Source: Peronospora farinosa
Taxonomy: Eukaryota > Oomycota > Peronosporomycetes > Peronosporales > Peronosporaceae
Reading direction: 5' to 3'
NCBI GenBank assembly: GCA_947646735.1
Contig: CANTFK010000898.1
Span: 62,001 to 126,000, forward strand
Length of the DNA stretch: 64,000 nucleotides
Part shown: positions 51,931-62,512 of the stretch, piece by piece
Layout of the letters: each line of letters starts with the position of its first letter
Position numbering within the stretch: the first letter of the stretch is position 1
The notes under the pieces: model-generated
Seen by the model: the letters and a program-made list of their open reading frames with translations, nothing else
Database searches by the model: none
What the model was told of the DNA's origin: nothing
Made by a program: the position numbers and the translations under genes

Positions 51931-53300
51931 GACGCCAATACCTAGAAAGGATGTTCTTCAGAACAATATGGTCGGTTGTACAATGTACAGTGCGTCGATG
52001 GTTATTACCAATTGCTTATGCGAGCTAGCGATATTCCGCTTACTGCTGTTAGTTTTCCGAGCGTTATGCTCTAGGAGTGATTGGTGATGCCCTAGGGGCT
52101 GTCTTATGCTCCGGCTACGTTTAACCGTTTGGTGACGCAATTGTTTTGACCCCATCGAAGTTATGCACAGACGTACTTTGATGACATTTTTGTCCATAGT
52201 CGAGCTGAAAATGGGCGGTCAGATATTGAGAACCATATTGTTCATTTACGAGCTGTGCTCGAGTGCATGCGCACTAATAAACTATATGCTAATGCATCTC
52301 AGTGCATCTACGGTGCCGAAAAGATCCCCTTTCTAGGGTGGCTTCATTGGGAAAGCAAGGCCTCCGAGCGGATCCCGCCAAGGCCAAAGCCATAGTCGAT
52401 CGTCTCTTCCACGGTCGCAGAAGGACTTGCGTAAGCGGCTTTGCTTGCCAAAAACTTGCATAAGTACAGCGAGAATTACACTGATATGGATCGTCCATTA
52501 TCTAATTTCTAAAGAAAGATGTGGAATGGTGTTGGCATGCCAAAAATGAGGATGCTTTGTAAGCGGTGAAGGCTAGTCTTCTTCATGCTCCCATCTTGGC
52601 TTTTCCAGACCCTGATCGACCGTTTAGTGTCGTCTGTGACAAGTCGGATTTTTCCATTGGCAGTGCTCTGTTACAAACAGATGATGAAAGCCGTGAGCGT
52701 GTAGTCGCTTTTGAATCTCGCCAGCTGAAAGCTGCAGATAAGAACTATCCAGTTCATGACAAAGAGCTACTTGCGATGAAGTATGCCCTGGTCAAATTCA
52801 GAGTTCATCTGCTGGGCTCAAAGCCTTTTGTGATCTATATTGATCATGCGTCTTTACGCACTGCGACTCAGTCGCCGCATCTCTCGCAGGAATGGCCAGA
52901 TGGCTGTCATTCTTTGCTGAATATAGCTTCGAGGTGAAATATAAGCCGGCAAGCAAAATGCTTTGGCTGATGCGTTGTCACGCAGACCTGACTATGAGCT
53001 TGCTAATGTTACGACGTTGTCGTCTTCTATCATTGATCTCATTCGATCGGCGTATGCTAAAGATGATCATTGTATAGCGTTGCTACATGCTCTTGGCAGT
53101 GATGAGTTTAAAGAATCGGACATTAAAATTGTCGGCACGATTACGTGCGAGCCTCCATCGATATTCTATCGATCAGGGGCTGTTGTACTATCGTACGGAT
53201 GTGGCGGCCCTCCGCGTATTGTGGTTCCTCATGACGAGGACCTGAAGTATCGTATCCTCTATGAGGTACATGACACCGTCATCGAGCACTTGCTGTTAAT
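51931..53300 (+). pseudogene. Gypsy B pol remnant (RT, RNase H, part of integrase)
   Basis: 51931-52553 duplicates the Gypsy A RT segment with the same lesions. 52566-52937 carries intact-looking RNase H (FSVVCDKSDFSIGSALLQTD, HDKELLAMKYALVKFRVHLL, DHASLRTATQSPHLS), then a shift. 52963-53304 carries NALADALSRRPDYELA-like and integrase zinc-region sequence ending abruptly at EVHDTVIEHLLL. Protease and most of the RT start are missing, so the joint at 51925 is a recombination product. It is a non-functional mosaic. Confidence 0.78.
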
Positions 53301-53542
53301 TTAAAACGGCAGGACAAGGGTGCAAGGGGTCTTGCCGCAGTTAGGAAGACCAGCGCGCAGGGGACAGCTGTGAAGAAGTGCCAAAGAAATCAGAGCACAA
53401 AGGAAATAGAAACAGGAAGCAAGAAAATTCCCGGTCACTCCCCCGAGGGAGTGACCACAACACGGCCCCGCAGATCCACAACCTCACACCAGGCCCCAGA
53501 CTCATTAAGAATATTAGGACCCAGAAGTGCAGATCCACTACA
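53301..53542. other. Unassigned junction DNA after Gypsy B
   Basis: Purine-rich sequence of about 240 bp, no frame with a recognisable domain, leading into the minisatellite. Confidence 0.35.
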
Positions 53543-53695
53543 GGCCCCAGGGTCCAGGGTCCAAGGTCCCAGGGTACCAGAGTACCAGGGTCCAAGGTCC
53601 CAGGGTACCAGAGTACCAGGACCCAGGGCCCCAGGGTACCAGAGTACTAGGACCCAGGGTCCAGGGTACCAGGGTCCAGGGTACTAGGGTTTCAG
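53543..53695. repeat. Minisatellite of CCAGGGTACCAGAGTACCAGG-type units
   Basis: Alternating AGGTCCCAGGGTACCAG and AGTACCAGGGTCC segments repeat over ~150 bp; some reading frames give runs of QGPRVPEYQ. It occupies the same place relative to a leader-like segment as the minisatellite at 42219-42396. Confidence 0.8.
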
Positions 53696-53749
53696 AGCCC
53701 AGGGCCCAATGCCCGAGGATGCGACACGGGTATACGGAACCCCGAATGT

Positions 53750-54478
53750 TACAGAAAGTACAGGTACTAAGGAACTAGTTCTTCCTCCAAGAGTCGACAC
53801 GTGGCACTATCCAGAGCGAAGGGTTAGGGTTAGGAAAGAAAAAGTATACAAAGTATAAGATAAATAAACACACTCGAATTTGCTTTACACGTGACAACTC
53901 TAAGCGTCCCCTCCTACCTTCTACGTCGTTCCACCTCTTCCGAGCGGGATACGATTTGGCCCCCCGACGTCAGCAGGTGTTAGAAGGCACAAGCTACAAG
54001 GCACAAGCTACGCAAATTTAACCTCAGTATAGTTGGCCTGAGGTGTCAAGTAAGTGTCAAGACACCCAACACCCGCTACAGGTAGCGGTATTCCCTACTG
54101 GGAACAAGAGAAAGGGATCCAAGGACCACGAAACAGTTAGACACCGAAAGGGGTACATAGTATCAGGTGCATTGATCTCGACACAGTCGATTGAGCCCAA
54201 GAAACCCGGTCCCAAGGGAAGTATATCCACTCGGGGACCACCAAGTCCAAGTCTTATACAAATACCAAGTCTTTAAGTCTTCTGCGTCTAACAAGAAGCA
54301 AGACCAGCCAAGCCGACGGGTACACAAGGTGAGACCCAAGGTTGACGCGACACGGTATCGGGGTACCCCCTTCATAAGTCGGCAGTCTGGCGCTGTGTGT
54401 GTTTGTGGTTTTCTCACGTCGTTTGAGAATCCACTCCACCACGCCCCCTTCGACCAACCCAAGGTCGAAGCATGAAAC
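53750..54478 (+). other. Retroelement leader-like segment
   Basis: Shares the block AAGCCGACGGGTACACAAGG and dispersed similarity with 42601-43130. It is non-coding. It ends where the Copia C 5' LTR begins, so Copia C may have inserted into it. Confidence 0.45.
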
Positions 54479-54706
54479 TCTTAATTGAAGAATTGCACCT
54501 GGACACGAAAAGGTACGAGAGGCGGCTGGCGACACTGTTCTCCTAGCATGTAGATAGAGTAGACAAGGTGGTAGTGCAGCAACCAACCGATTGAGTGGAC
54601 AGGAAACTCACGGGGTGAGTGCAGCTTGGGGCACGCATGTGACCGGGCTGAAGGCAAGCGAAAACATAATGTCAGAATCCATTTAACAACAGTGTTAACG
54701 TATCAC
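54479..54706 (+). repeat. Copia C 5' LTR
   Basis: 228 bp matching 59253-59480 with about a dozen differences by eye. The first bases read TCTTAATT instead of TGTTAAAT, so the terminal TG is mutated. It is followed within a few bases by the primer-site-like GATTATGAGCCCA (54711-54723). Confidence 0.88.
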
Positions 54707-54717
54707 GAACAGATTAT

Positions 54718-56025
54718 GAGCCCAAGCGCCGATAACATCAACAACACCACCGACACGGCACATGCGCCGCCAGCCACCGGTCACGAAAGGGCCGTGACGG
54801 CGTCTGCCATGGTCGTTGACCCGCCAATCCACGAAGGGGCGCGGACGTAAATGAGAGGATTCTTAAGATGCTGATGGGACTAGAAGACCGCATGGAGCGC
54901 ATGGAGGCGTCCCAGATGCAGATTGACGAAAACGAACGACTCCGAGGAGCTATCGAGAGTGGACGTTTTACCTCTCTGCTCGGTCGCAACATGGGCAACG
55001 CTGACCCATTGCACCTGGACGCACTTGGGAACTTGCCACAGAGGCGACAAGTAGCGTCACCAGCGCATGCAGCGCACGTCGAGACGCTCGGGCCTTAATA
55101 CGTCGCACCGGAACCGCGACAGCGCTTTCCAATGCAGCAGGCGCCGCGGCAAGAACAGCAGGCGACGGGTCCTGCGCATCGAGTACCGGATGCGCGTCAA
55201 CGGAAGCTGAAAATCAGGAAGTTCGACGGTAGCGAGCTGTACCATGGGCTCGGCTCCGGCTTCCTTGACTGGGGGCGTACGTTTATCCGACAGATAACGA
55301 TGGTCCAGCACGCATGCGGCTTTGCCTGGTCTGAGGAAGTCAAAGCAGACTTGCTTGGACACTACTTGAGCGGTACCGCAGAACGCTACTACAAAAAGCA
55401 GCTTGAGGTGTGGTGGACGCAACTACCGACGCTAGACCACGTCATGGAAAGGCTCCTGCAGACTTTCAAGACCACGATCACGGCAACGCAGTCGATACAG
55501 CTCTTTACGGCGCGTAAAGACCCGAAGAGAAGCTGACCAGAGCACTATCTGTACTTGGTTGCCGTCAGCGACGCGTGCGGCGGTGCGGACCAACAGGTGC
55601 TCGACAACATCGTGCACTACGCGTCAGCAGACCTGAGCACAGTGCTCATGGCTAATTACGACAGCTCGCGGGTCGACCATTTGCGCCAAGCTGAGGAGCT
55701 CGCCCACTTCGCGCAGTCTGTGAAGGTCGAGTCGCGCAAGGGTCGTGCGCTCGGACGAGAGGTTGTGGCTCACGTCGACGAGGCCTCAACGAAGAAAGAG
55801 ACACGCACGTGTTTCGGGTGTGGCAAAGTTGGCCACATTAAAAGCGACTGTCGCAGCAAAGACAGGAAGAACCACGGTGGACGTCGTGATAGAGTTGGTG
55901 CAGATCTGGTTCTGGAAATCAACGACGTCGGAGGCAAGAACAAGAGCCCGACACCCAACGGAAAGAGATCGGACCTGGTCCTCGCTGGCGAAGATGCGAA
56001 CGACAAGAACTGTGAATAGATCTTA
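54718..56025 (+). pseudogene. Copia C gag and nucleocapsid, interrupted
   Basis: A short frame starts MSPSADNINNTT at 54717-54719. From 54850 on, the capsid is read in a second frame with TAA near 55099 and TGA near 55536, continuing in frame after each stop. Capsid block: [50 protein letters not shown]. Zinc knuckle CFGCGKVGHIKSDC lies at about 55809. The frame ends in TAG at about 56019, directly before the protease. It is the same family as the left-edge gag but clearly dead. Confidence 0.82.
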
Positions 56026-57812
56026 GACAGTGGATCAAGTCGACACCTCGTGAACAACGAAAGTCTGTCAGAGGATGTACGAAACTGCAGCCACGAATGC
56101 AACATACATTGTCGCTGTCAAAAGTTGTAAGCGTCCTACTATGTGTAATGGCAGATGGAAAGGAGCGCACGGTCAAGCTCACAGACGTTTACCTTGCGAC
56201 TCAACTCAAGCGCAACATTGTGTCGTACGGCAAACTCGAACTTAAGGGGTTCGGCCTTGTGTACGACGGTGCGACGCGCGCACTCGTCAAACGCAGCAAC
56301 AGGGAAGTGGCCTTCGACTTGACAATACTGAACAATGTACTCTACGTACAGACAGTCTCGCCATCCTGCGTTATAGGCACGCCAGCTGACGTTCTTATGG
56401 CGATCTTGTCCGATGAAGCTATGGCGGACTCAACGTCAGACACGCAAAGTGGGACTTTCACGTAATTTCACCAGCGGCTTGGAAATCTGTCGTATGACAC
56501 GGGGGAGCGAATGGAGAAGAATATCGCGTCAGGAATCAAACTTATGGACCGACGCAGTCTCACGTGTCTGTCGTGTGCCGAAGGAATGCAGACGAAGAAT
56601 GCTCAGTCGCGCAAAGACACTGGCATGAACTCGCCAATCGATAGGATTGGGGGGGGGGTCATCTGTTCGGACCTAAAGGGACCCGTGACGCTAAAAGACC
56701 GCCAAGAAAATTGATACCTTGTGAACTTTGTCGACCACAAGTCCAACTACTGCCGCGTGTTTCTGGCTCCTACAAAGGACCGCGCAGCGAAGAAGTTTGA
56801 ACAATTTCTAGTGTTTTTCGAAAGGCGATTCAATTGTCGAATTCACGTACTACGAACGGACGGCGGCGGCGAGAATCAGAACGTTGACCTGTTTTGTAAG
56901 CGCACTGTAGTCATGCGTCAAGTCTCAGAAGCGAGAAATCAAGTGTCGAACGGGAAGGCAGAGCGGATGCATCGGACGGTTCTTAACATGGCTCGATCCA
57001 TGATTTTCGCAAGTCGCCTCCCTTTGACTTTCTGGGGCAATGCCGTCAAAAACGCGGTATATATCTTGAACCGAAGGCCGACAAGCGCAAATCTGTGCCG
57101 CGCATCGCCACTACAGGTACTCACGGAGGTGGCCCCTGACCTACGCGACGTAGTTGTTTTCGGCTCGACCTGCACGGCCTACCGAGACCCACGCAAGGAT
57201 TCGCTCGCGCAGAGGGCACAAGTGGGTATCATCGTCGGGAGAAGTGACGAGACAAAAGGGTATCGAGTTTTTTTGCAGAAAGACAACATCTTGGTCGTCA
57301 CACAGCACGTGAAGAGCATTGAGACGCTTAGCGACGAGCAGAACAGTCAGCTCCAGCGAGCACTCGAATACGACGATCAAGACGCGCCAACTGCAGCTAA
57401 GGGAACGGAGTCTGCAGCGGCGTCAACGACATCACGCGCAACTGCATCAGCAACGATGCAAACAGCAACGACAGCTTTGAGCAGCGGGCGGCGAAAGACG
57501 AAGTCGTGGACGCGCTCGTCACACGGTACGCGCGGCGCGGCGAAGCGCGCGCAGAAAGCCGCGGCGCAGGAGGGGCCAGTAGGCAACACAAGCACCGTCA
57601 ACCACGTGTACGAGCGTGATCCGAAGAATTATGGCGAGGCGATGCGAAGCTCGAAAAAGATCGACTGGGAGAAAGCAATGCGCGAAGAATTGGAAGCGCT
57701 CGAAAGCAACGACGTCTGGCGCCTGATTAAACGTCCAAGAGAAAGCAATGCACTTCACACGAAGTGGGTGTACAAGACGAAGACGACTGCAGATGGAGAC
57801 GTCGAACTTTGA
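56019..57812 (+). pseudogene. Copia C protease and integrase, interrupted
   Basis: The protease signature LDSGSSRHLV follows the gag stop at 56025. After a shift, 56097-56465 gives the protease end and pre-integrase region (VYLATQLKRNIVSYGKLELK). 56511-56714 has the zinc-like CLSC segment. 56721-57812 carries the integrase core (FVDHKSNYCRVFLAP, VLRTDGGGENQN, SNGKAERMHRTVLNMARSM, LPLTFWGNAVKNAVYILNRR) with D, D and E positions visible. In-frame stops lie near 56463 and 56712. The RT begins at the end of this frame (EALESNDVWRLIKRP). Order PR-IN-RT-RH is diagnostic of Copia. Confidence 0.85.
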
Positions 57813-59150
57813 AAGAGCGGATCGTAGCGTGCGGGAACGAGCAAGTGTTTAGAGCTGACTATGTCCTCACATTTGCTGCTGTGATGGATATGTCGACCGT
57901 CAAAATTATCCTGGCTCTCGCGGCGACGTGGGGAGTAGGAGCAAAGCATGGCGATATACTAAACGCCTACGTGAAGGCAGACAAAGAGGCCGATCTGGAA
58001 ATCCTCCTGCAAGTGCCCAAGAGAATGGACGTGAGCGGCGACACTGTCAAGGAATTGGAAGCAACGAACGTGAGCGAGCTTGCGTTGCAACTTCGTAAGA
58101 GCTTGTACGTACTCAAACAGGCCGGCCGACTGTGGAGCCAATTGCTCCACACTCGCCTTCTCGACGCCGGTTTCCAGCAGTGCGAGTTAGACATGTGTCT
58201 GTACTGGAAGCAAGATGGAAGCGATCTCGTGGTGGTAGGGGTCTACGTTGATGACCTACTTGAAACCGGTACGTACGCGGCAGCGGTTAATCGTTTCTTT
58301 ACGAGTCTTGCCATGTCCATTAAGGACCTAGGTCCCGTGAACAATTTTTTGGGGATGCGAGTAGCGGTCGACGACGACGGCAGCTACGTGATCGACCAAG
58401 AAGGCGCCATAAGTGACCTCCTGAGAGAGCATGGACTCGACGACGCGAACTCAACACGCAATCTCATTGGCGCGAACTGCTACGAAGTCCCAACGACAGA
58501 TAGCGCGCTGCTGATCTCCGAAGAAGGTGGGAGCCCTAGCATCCGGAGCTTCCAGTCGCTCGTTGGCAGCCTACTGTGGGTGGCGCGCTGAAAAAGGCCA
58601 GAAATTGCGTTCGCTGTCCACAAGGCGACGCGCCAGCCGCGATTCCACGACTTCAAACTCGCGAAGCGCATTGCGCGATATTTGAAGGGTACCCAATAAT
58701 ACAAGTTACGTATGAAACCTACGAAGAATGCAGGCAAGTCGGTGACTTTGGAGTCGTACTCAGACGCAGACTTCGCTGCCGACAAGGCGGATCGGAAGTC
58801 GCTGACTGGCGGGGTCATTCGCCTGAACTGGATTGCAGTAAGCTGGACGGCCAAGAAACAAGGTGACGTCGCACTCTTCACCATAAAGGCGGAGTTTGTC
58901 GCAGCGTCGGAGCAGGCGCGTGAGTTTATTGGCATTCGACAGATGCTGTGCGAATTTGGGTTGCCACCCGGACTGCCGATAACGCTCCACGTCGACAAAC
59001 AAGCAGCTATCAAGCAGCTATGGCGAGTTGTCATCCCTGAAAGCCAAGCACATCGATGTGCGCCTCAAGTTTGTGCGTGATAACGCGCGACGTGGGCGCA
59101 GCACGTGCGGTCTGAGTCTCAGCTTGCAGATCGAATGACGAAGGACGTGG
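57764..59150 (+). pseudogene. Copia C reverse transcriptase and RNase H, interrupted
   Basis: 57764-58591 holds the RT palm (VKIILALAATWGVGAKHGDI, LRKSLYVLKQAGRLWSQLL, and the catalytic VGVYVDDLLETG near 58235). A TGA at 58591, in the usual LLWVAR-x-RPEIAF context, and a TAA near 58697 interrupt it. RNase H continues at 58712-59020 (SYSDADFAADKADRKSLTGG, EFVAASEQAREFIGIRQML). A shift near 59020 precedes a last piece (KHIDVRLKFVRD). Many of the lesions are consistent with single-base changes. Confidence 0.85.
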
Positions 59151-59243
59151 ATGCAACCATCTGGCTTCGCTGTGTGTGTTGATAAACCTCGAATAGAGGC
59201 AGAAGCCGAGAAGGACAGAAAGGCATACGGTGGTGCCGCAGCC

Positions 59244-59252
59244 GAGGAGGAG
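59244..59252 (+). promoter_or_regulatory. Copia C polypurine tract
   Basis: GAGGAGGAG lies immediately before the 3' LTR, where plus-strand DNA synthesis is primed. Confidence 0.65.
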
Positions 59253-59480
59253 TGTTAAATGAAGATTTGCACCTGGACACGAAAAGGTACGAGAGGCGGC
59301 TGGCGTCACTGTTCTCCTAACATGTAAATAGAGTAGACAAGGTGTTAGTGCAGCAACCAACCGATTGAGTGGACAGGAAACTCACGGGGTGAGCGCAGCT
59401 TGGGGCACGCATGTGACCGGGCTTAAATTAAGCGAAAACATAATGTCAGAATCCATTTAACAACAGTGTTAACGTATCAC
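59253..59480 (+). repeat. Copia C 3' LTR
   Basis: 228 bp starting TGTTAAATGAAG, aligned end to end with 54479-54706. No clear 5-bp target duplication was found outside the two LTRs. Confidence 0.88.
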
Positions 59481-59649
59481 AAAAAGAGACCCCAATACAG
59501 AATAGTATGGGCTATCCGGACGAACATTCGGTTGAAATACCGCCCGTCCATGGCACCATATCCATGACCGATTAAAGGATGTACAAGCCTTTCCAAAGAG
59601 GACAAGTATCAGGCCACTAGAGAAGTCTGAAATGTGCCGGCTGCCCTAT
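59481..59649. other. Spacer between Copia C and Gypsy C
   Basis: 169 bp with no recognisable feature. Confidence 0.4.
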
Positions 59650-60110
59650 TGTAATGGGGCACCCTCCGACTAAACTGATTACAGTATAGTCTACTTTTAC
59701 TGATTACATTGAAAGCAGGTGCCTCAATTACCTCTCTTACACAAGAGGAAGAGGAAGCTTTACTTCTAAACGATACGCTTAGAAGTAGAGGAAAAGAAAA
59801 ACTGTATTTAATATAGTTAACTATCTAATAAAACTAATCTGTTATAACCTATGTTAACTATATTAAACTACAACTATGTATGTTGACAACTTGCCCTCCA
59901 CTCATTGCGCGCGTCCATCGGTCATTGGTCAGCGCGTTGGTTGATATGATGGCCCATATCAACCAATGATACGGCATCTCCAACTTCAAGGAGATCTAGG
60001 AACAATATTATAAGAAAAGATAATATTGTCAAATATTATTAGTTATAATAATATTTTTATTGACACTTCATATAAGTGTCAATATTATGTAACGGGCTCA
60101 CCCCGTTACA
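59650..60110 (-). repeat. Gypsy C 3' LTR
   Basis: 461 bp from TGTAATGGGGC to CCCCGTTACA in plus orientation; read with its element (minus) it starts TGTAACGGGG. It is AT-rich with internal inverted repeats (TTGACACTTATATGAAGTGTC, and GTAACGGGCTCACCCCGTTAC near the end). The adjacent polypurine tract on the minus strand assigns it as the 3' LTR of the minus-strand pol. Confidence 0.72.
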
Positions 60111-60123
60111 TCACCTCCCTCTC
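60111..60123 (-). promoter_or_regulatory. Gypsy C polypurine tract
   Basis: The minus strand reads AGAGGGAGGTGA directly before the LTR start TGTAAC. This fixes the element's orientation as minus. Confidence 0.65.
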
Positions 60124-60207
60124 AACCAACAGTCACATTAGTGACTGTTTAGTGACTATGGGAAAGGAGCACTTGTTGAATTTTCTTTCATTCAACAATG
60201 TTACGCT

Positions 60208-62185
60208 ATGACAAAGTCAATGCGTGTCGCTGCTAAGGCAGCTAAGAGCTCGGCTGCACGTCTGTGTGCAGCCGCTACTGAGGCTTCACAGCCTCAGCCA
60301 GCTGACACTAATGCGTCTGCTGGATGTCAACATCAGCCTGAAACGCCTGTTGCAGGTTCACGTAGCGCTTCGCCACGCGAAGATGTTGACCCAGCGTTAG
60401 TCGTTGACTACTCTAATGAGTCGGATGACGCATCCGACTCAAAGTCACCTGTGTCACTCCCGGGCTCTCCCCGGGGTGATACCTCGTCGTCGAATGTTAC
60501 GAAGAGGGATCGTGGTACATTGAGTGAATCAATGTACCGTGAAATGTTCGGGTCGTCTGATGAATCACATTAGTGTCTGCTGGATGTCAACATCAGCCTG
60601 CAACGCCTGTTGCAGGTTCACGTAGCGCTTCGCCACGTGAAGATGTTGACCCAGAGTTAGTCGCTGACTACTCTGGTGAGTCGGATGACGCATCCGGCTC
60701 AAAGTCACCTGTGTCACTCCCGGGCTCTCCCCGGGGTGATACCTCGTCGTCGAATGTTACGAAGAGGGGTCGTGGTACATTGAGTGAATCAATGTACCGT
60801 GAAATGTTCGGGTCGCCTGATGAATTAGACGACTCGCCAAACGAGTCGAAGGATAGTGACTCGGGTGGGGACCGTAAGGGTGATGTCAGTGCTTCTACTG
60901 ACATTAATGCACGTGGTGTCGGTACTTCGGCTGACACTAATGCTCGTGGTGTCGGTACTTATGTTGAAACCACGCAGGAGGCTTTAGACCGCAACGTATT
61001 GCGTCTTGATCCTGATCGCAAGCCATGGATGCTACCTAAGCATCTGCTTGCGTTGGTCTGGAAAGACCAACGAACGGTTTCCCATACCGTTGTTTGATGC
61101 GTCAAAGCTTCATGGCCTTGACGCCAGTGCGAAGAACTTTTGCACTGAGAACGATTATTACATCGATGTGTTCCTTGAACATCGATGGTATGGCCCACAC
61201 AAGAAGCGTGAGGCTGACGCGTTCCTCCAATCTTGGAACGCGTTTATCCCCAAAGTTTTAAACGTTGGGAAAGAGGCTTGGTTTCAAAGACTGTTTGCTA
61301 TCCGCAATAAGTTTGAGAAACGAAGTACGTCCGGTGCATGCTATCGTTTGCACCGGTTATTTAGAGAGGAAGGCCTATTACGCCTCTCTTGGGGCGACCC
61401 ATGCCCGGGGTGACTGAGCACCTCGTCAAGAGCGCCTAAGGAGGCGTACCTCCTTACTGAGCCCTGGTGGAGGGCTCGCATCTCTTCTGAGATGAGTGAA
61501 GGGATTTCTACTTTGCAATCCCTTTACGAGCGCGCTGGGCGCTCGTTCTCCGATGGTCCTTCACCATCGGGTGTCCCTTGTCGTACTGTTCGACAAGGCC
61601 GGGAACGTCGGCCATCAGTTGGGCCCGAGGTTCCCAGCTATCCCTCAAAGGCGGATAGCCACGCCACCGGACGAGATAACTCGTCCGACGTCCCTTCACC
61701 TCGCGGTGCTTTAGTAAGCGTTCCACGAGGAAGCGCTTCCCACCATGGGAATCCACCAGCGGATGCGGTGGTGGAGTGAAAACCCTGTCCGATTCTTTCA
61801 TCGTACTTGGCTGCTGAGTTAGACGGGTTTGCCCGTGTAACTCGTGAGCTCCGTTGTGATGTTGATCACGAACGGAATAAGCGTCGCCGCTTAAAGGACA
61901 TTGTGCGACAGCTTGGGTTTGACCATGAGAAGTCTCGGGCAAACAATGCTGTCGCACTATTGGAGAATGAACGGCGGCTTCATTCTCTAAGTAACGAGCT
62001 GGCGACAGCTCGTCAGAAGATCGTCTAATATCATGGGAAGATCTCATCTCTACACGACCAGGTATCGAATCTGGTTCGTGACAACGAGAATCTGAAGGGG
62101 ATTCTTGAGAGTAATGGCTATCTTCGTCGTTCGAAGAATCCGCGAACTGAACGTACGGACGAAGACGTCCCACGTAAAACGTAGG
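60208..62185 (+). pseudogene. Long antisense gag-like frame in Gypsy C, interrupted
   Basis: Starts MTKSMRVAAKAAKSSAARL at 60208. A 260-bp tandem duplication shifts the frame, then it continues to 61097, 61006-61413, 61492-61779 and 61807-62185, with one shift near 61090 and isolated stops at 61413, near 61779 and 62028. Order of features: Ser/Asp-rich acidic region (SNESDDASDSKSPVSLPGSP); short ADTNARGVGT repeats; a folded-looking segment (WMLPKHLLALVWKD, FCTENDYYIDVFLEHRWYG, FLQSWNAFIPKVLNVGKEAW, CYRLHRLFREEGLLRLSWGD); a Ser/Pro-rich stretch; and a coiled coil (VTRELRCDVDHERNKRRRLK, LLENERRLHSLSNELATARQ). It could be a Gag-like structural protein. Its last ~680 bp lie opposite the chromodomain and linker of the pol on the other strand. 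Confidence 0.62.
60316..60835 (+). repeat. 260-bp direct tandem duplication
   Basis: 60316-60575 and 60576-60835 are nearly identical (both start TCTGCTGGATGTCAACATCA). The unit length is not a multiple of three, so the duplication itself breaks the antisense frame with a TAG at 60571-60573. Confidence 0.88.
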
Positions 62186-62512
62186 ATGCGTACGCATCCT
62201 GCGTGGCAACTCGATCGTGTATGCGTTGCCTAGGCGGCGCAGTACTCGAAACGGGCCGATGTACTTGGGCAACAATCCATTGCTGCCCACGTTAGTCACT
62301 ACATGTTTAGGTAGGTTTACTGTTGACAGTAAAACTAAATCACCTTCAATAAATGTCTGAGCATTTGCCCTTCCATTATTGTCTGCGTTTCGCTTTTGCT
62401 TATCCACCGCTTCTGCGATGGAGTCTTGCACGAAACGGACTACCGCTTCACGAGTCAGCAGGAAATCCTCAGCTGACTCTTTGCTTTTGGCTGCAGTGCA
62501 TTGTGAATGCAC
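61508..62512 (-). pseudogene. Gypsy C pol C-terminus with chromodomain
   Basis: Open for 334 codons. It contains the integrase C-terminal domain (FIEGDLVLLSTVNLPK, LLPKYIGPFRVLRRLGNAYT, MRTHPTFYVGRLRPYVQF), a Ser/Glu/His-rich linker, and a chromodomain (LVERLLKHREVKGRRTSYLV, RWRGYPPLRDSWEPRAQL) ending IAK*. The chromodomain marks a chromovirus and would target integration to marked chromatin. It is separated from the integrase core by a stop and a shift, so it is listed as part of a broken pol, though this stretch itself is clean. Confidence 0.82.

Noticed and set aside
53821..53834. Telomere-like GGGTTAGGGTTAGG
   Set aside because: Only two units, interstitial, in a retroelement leader; the expected telomere repeat of this group is TTTAGGG.
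61492..62028. Treating the plus-strand frames opposite the chromodomain as simple shadows
   Set aside because: They continue, in one frame over most of their length, a long gag-like frame that starts outside the pol, so they are reported as part of the antisense ORF instead.
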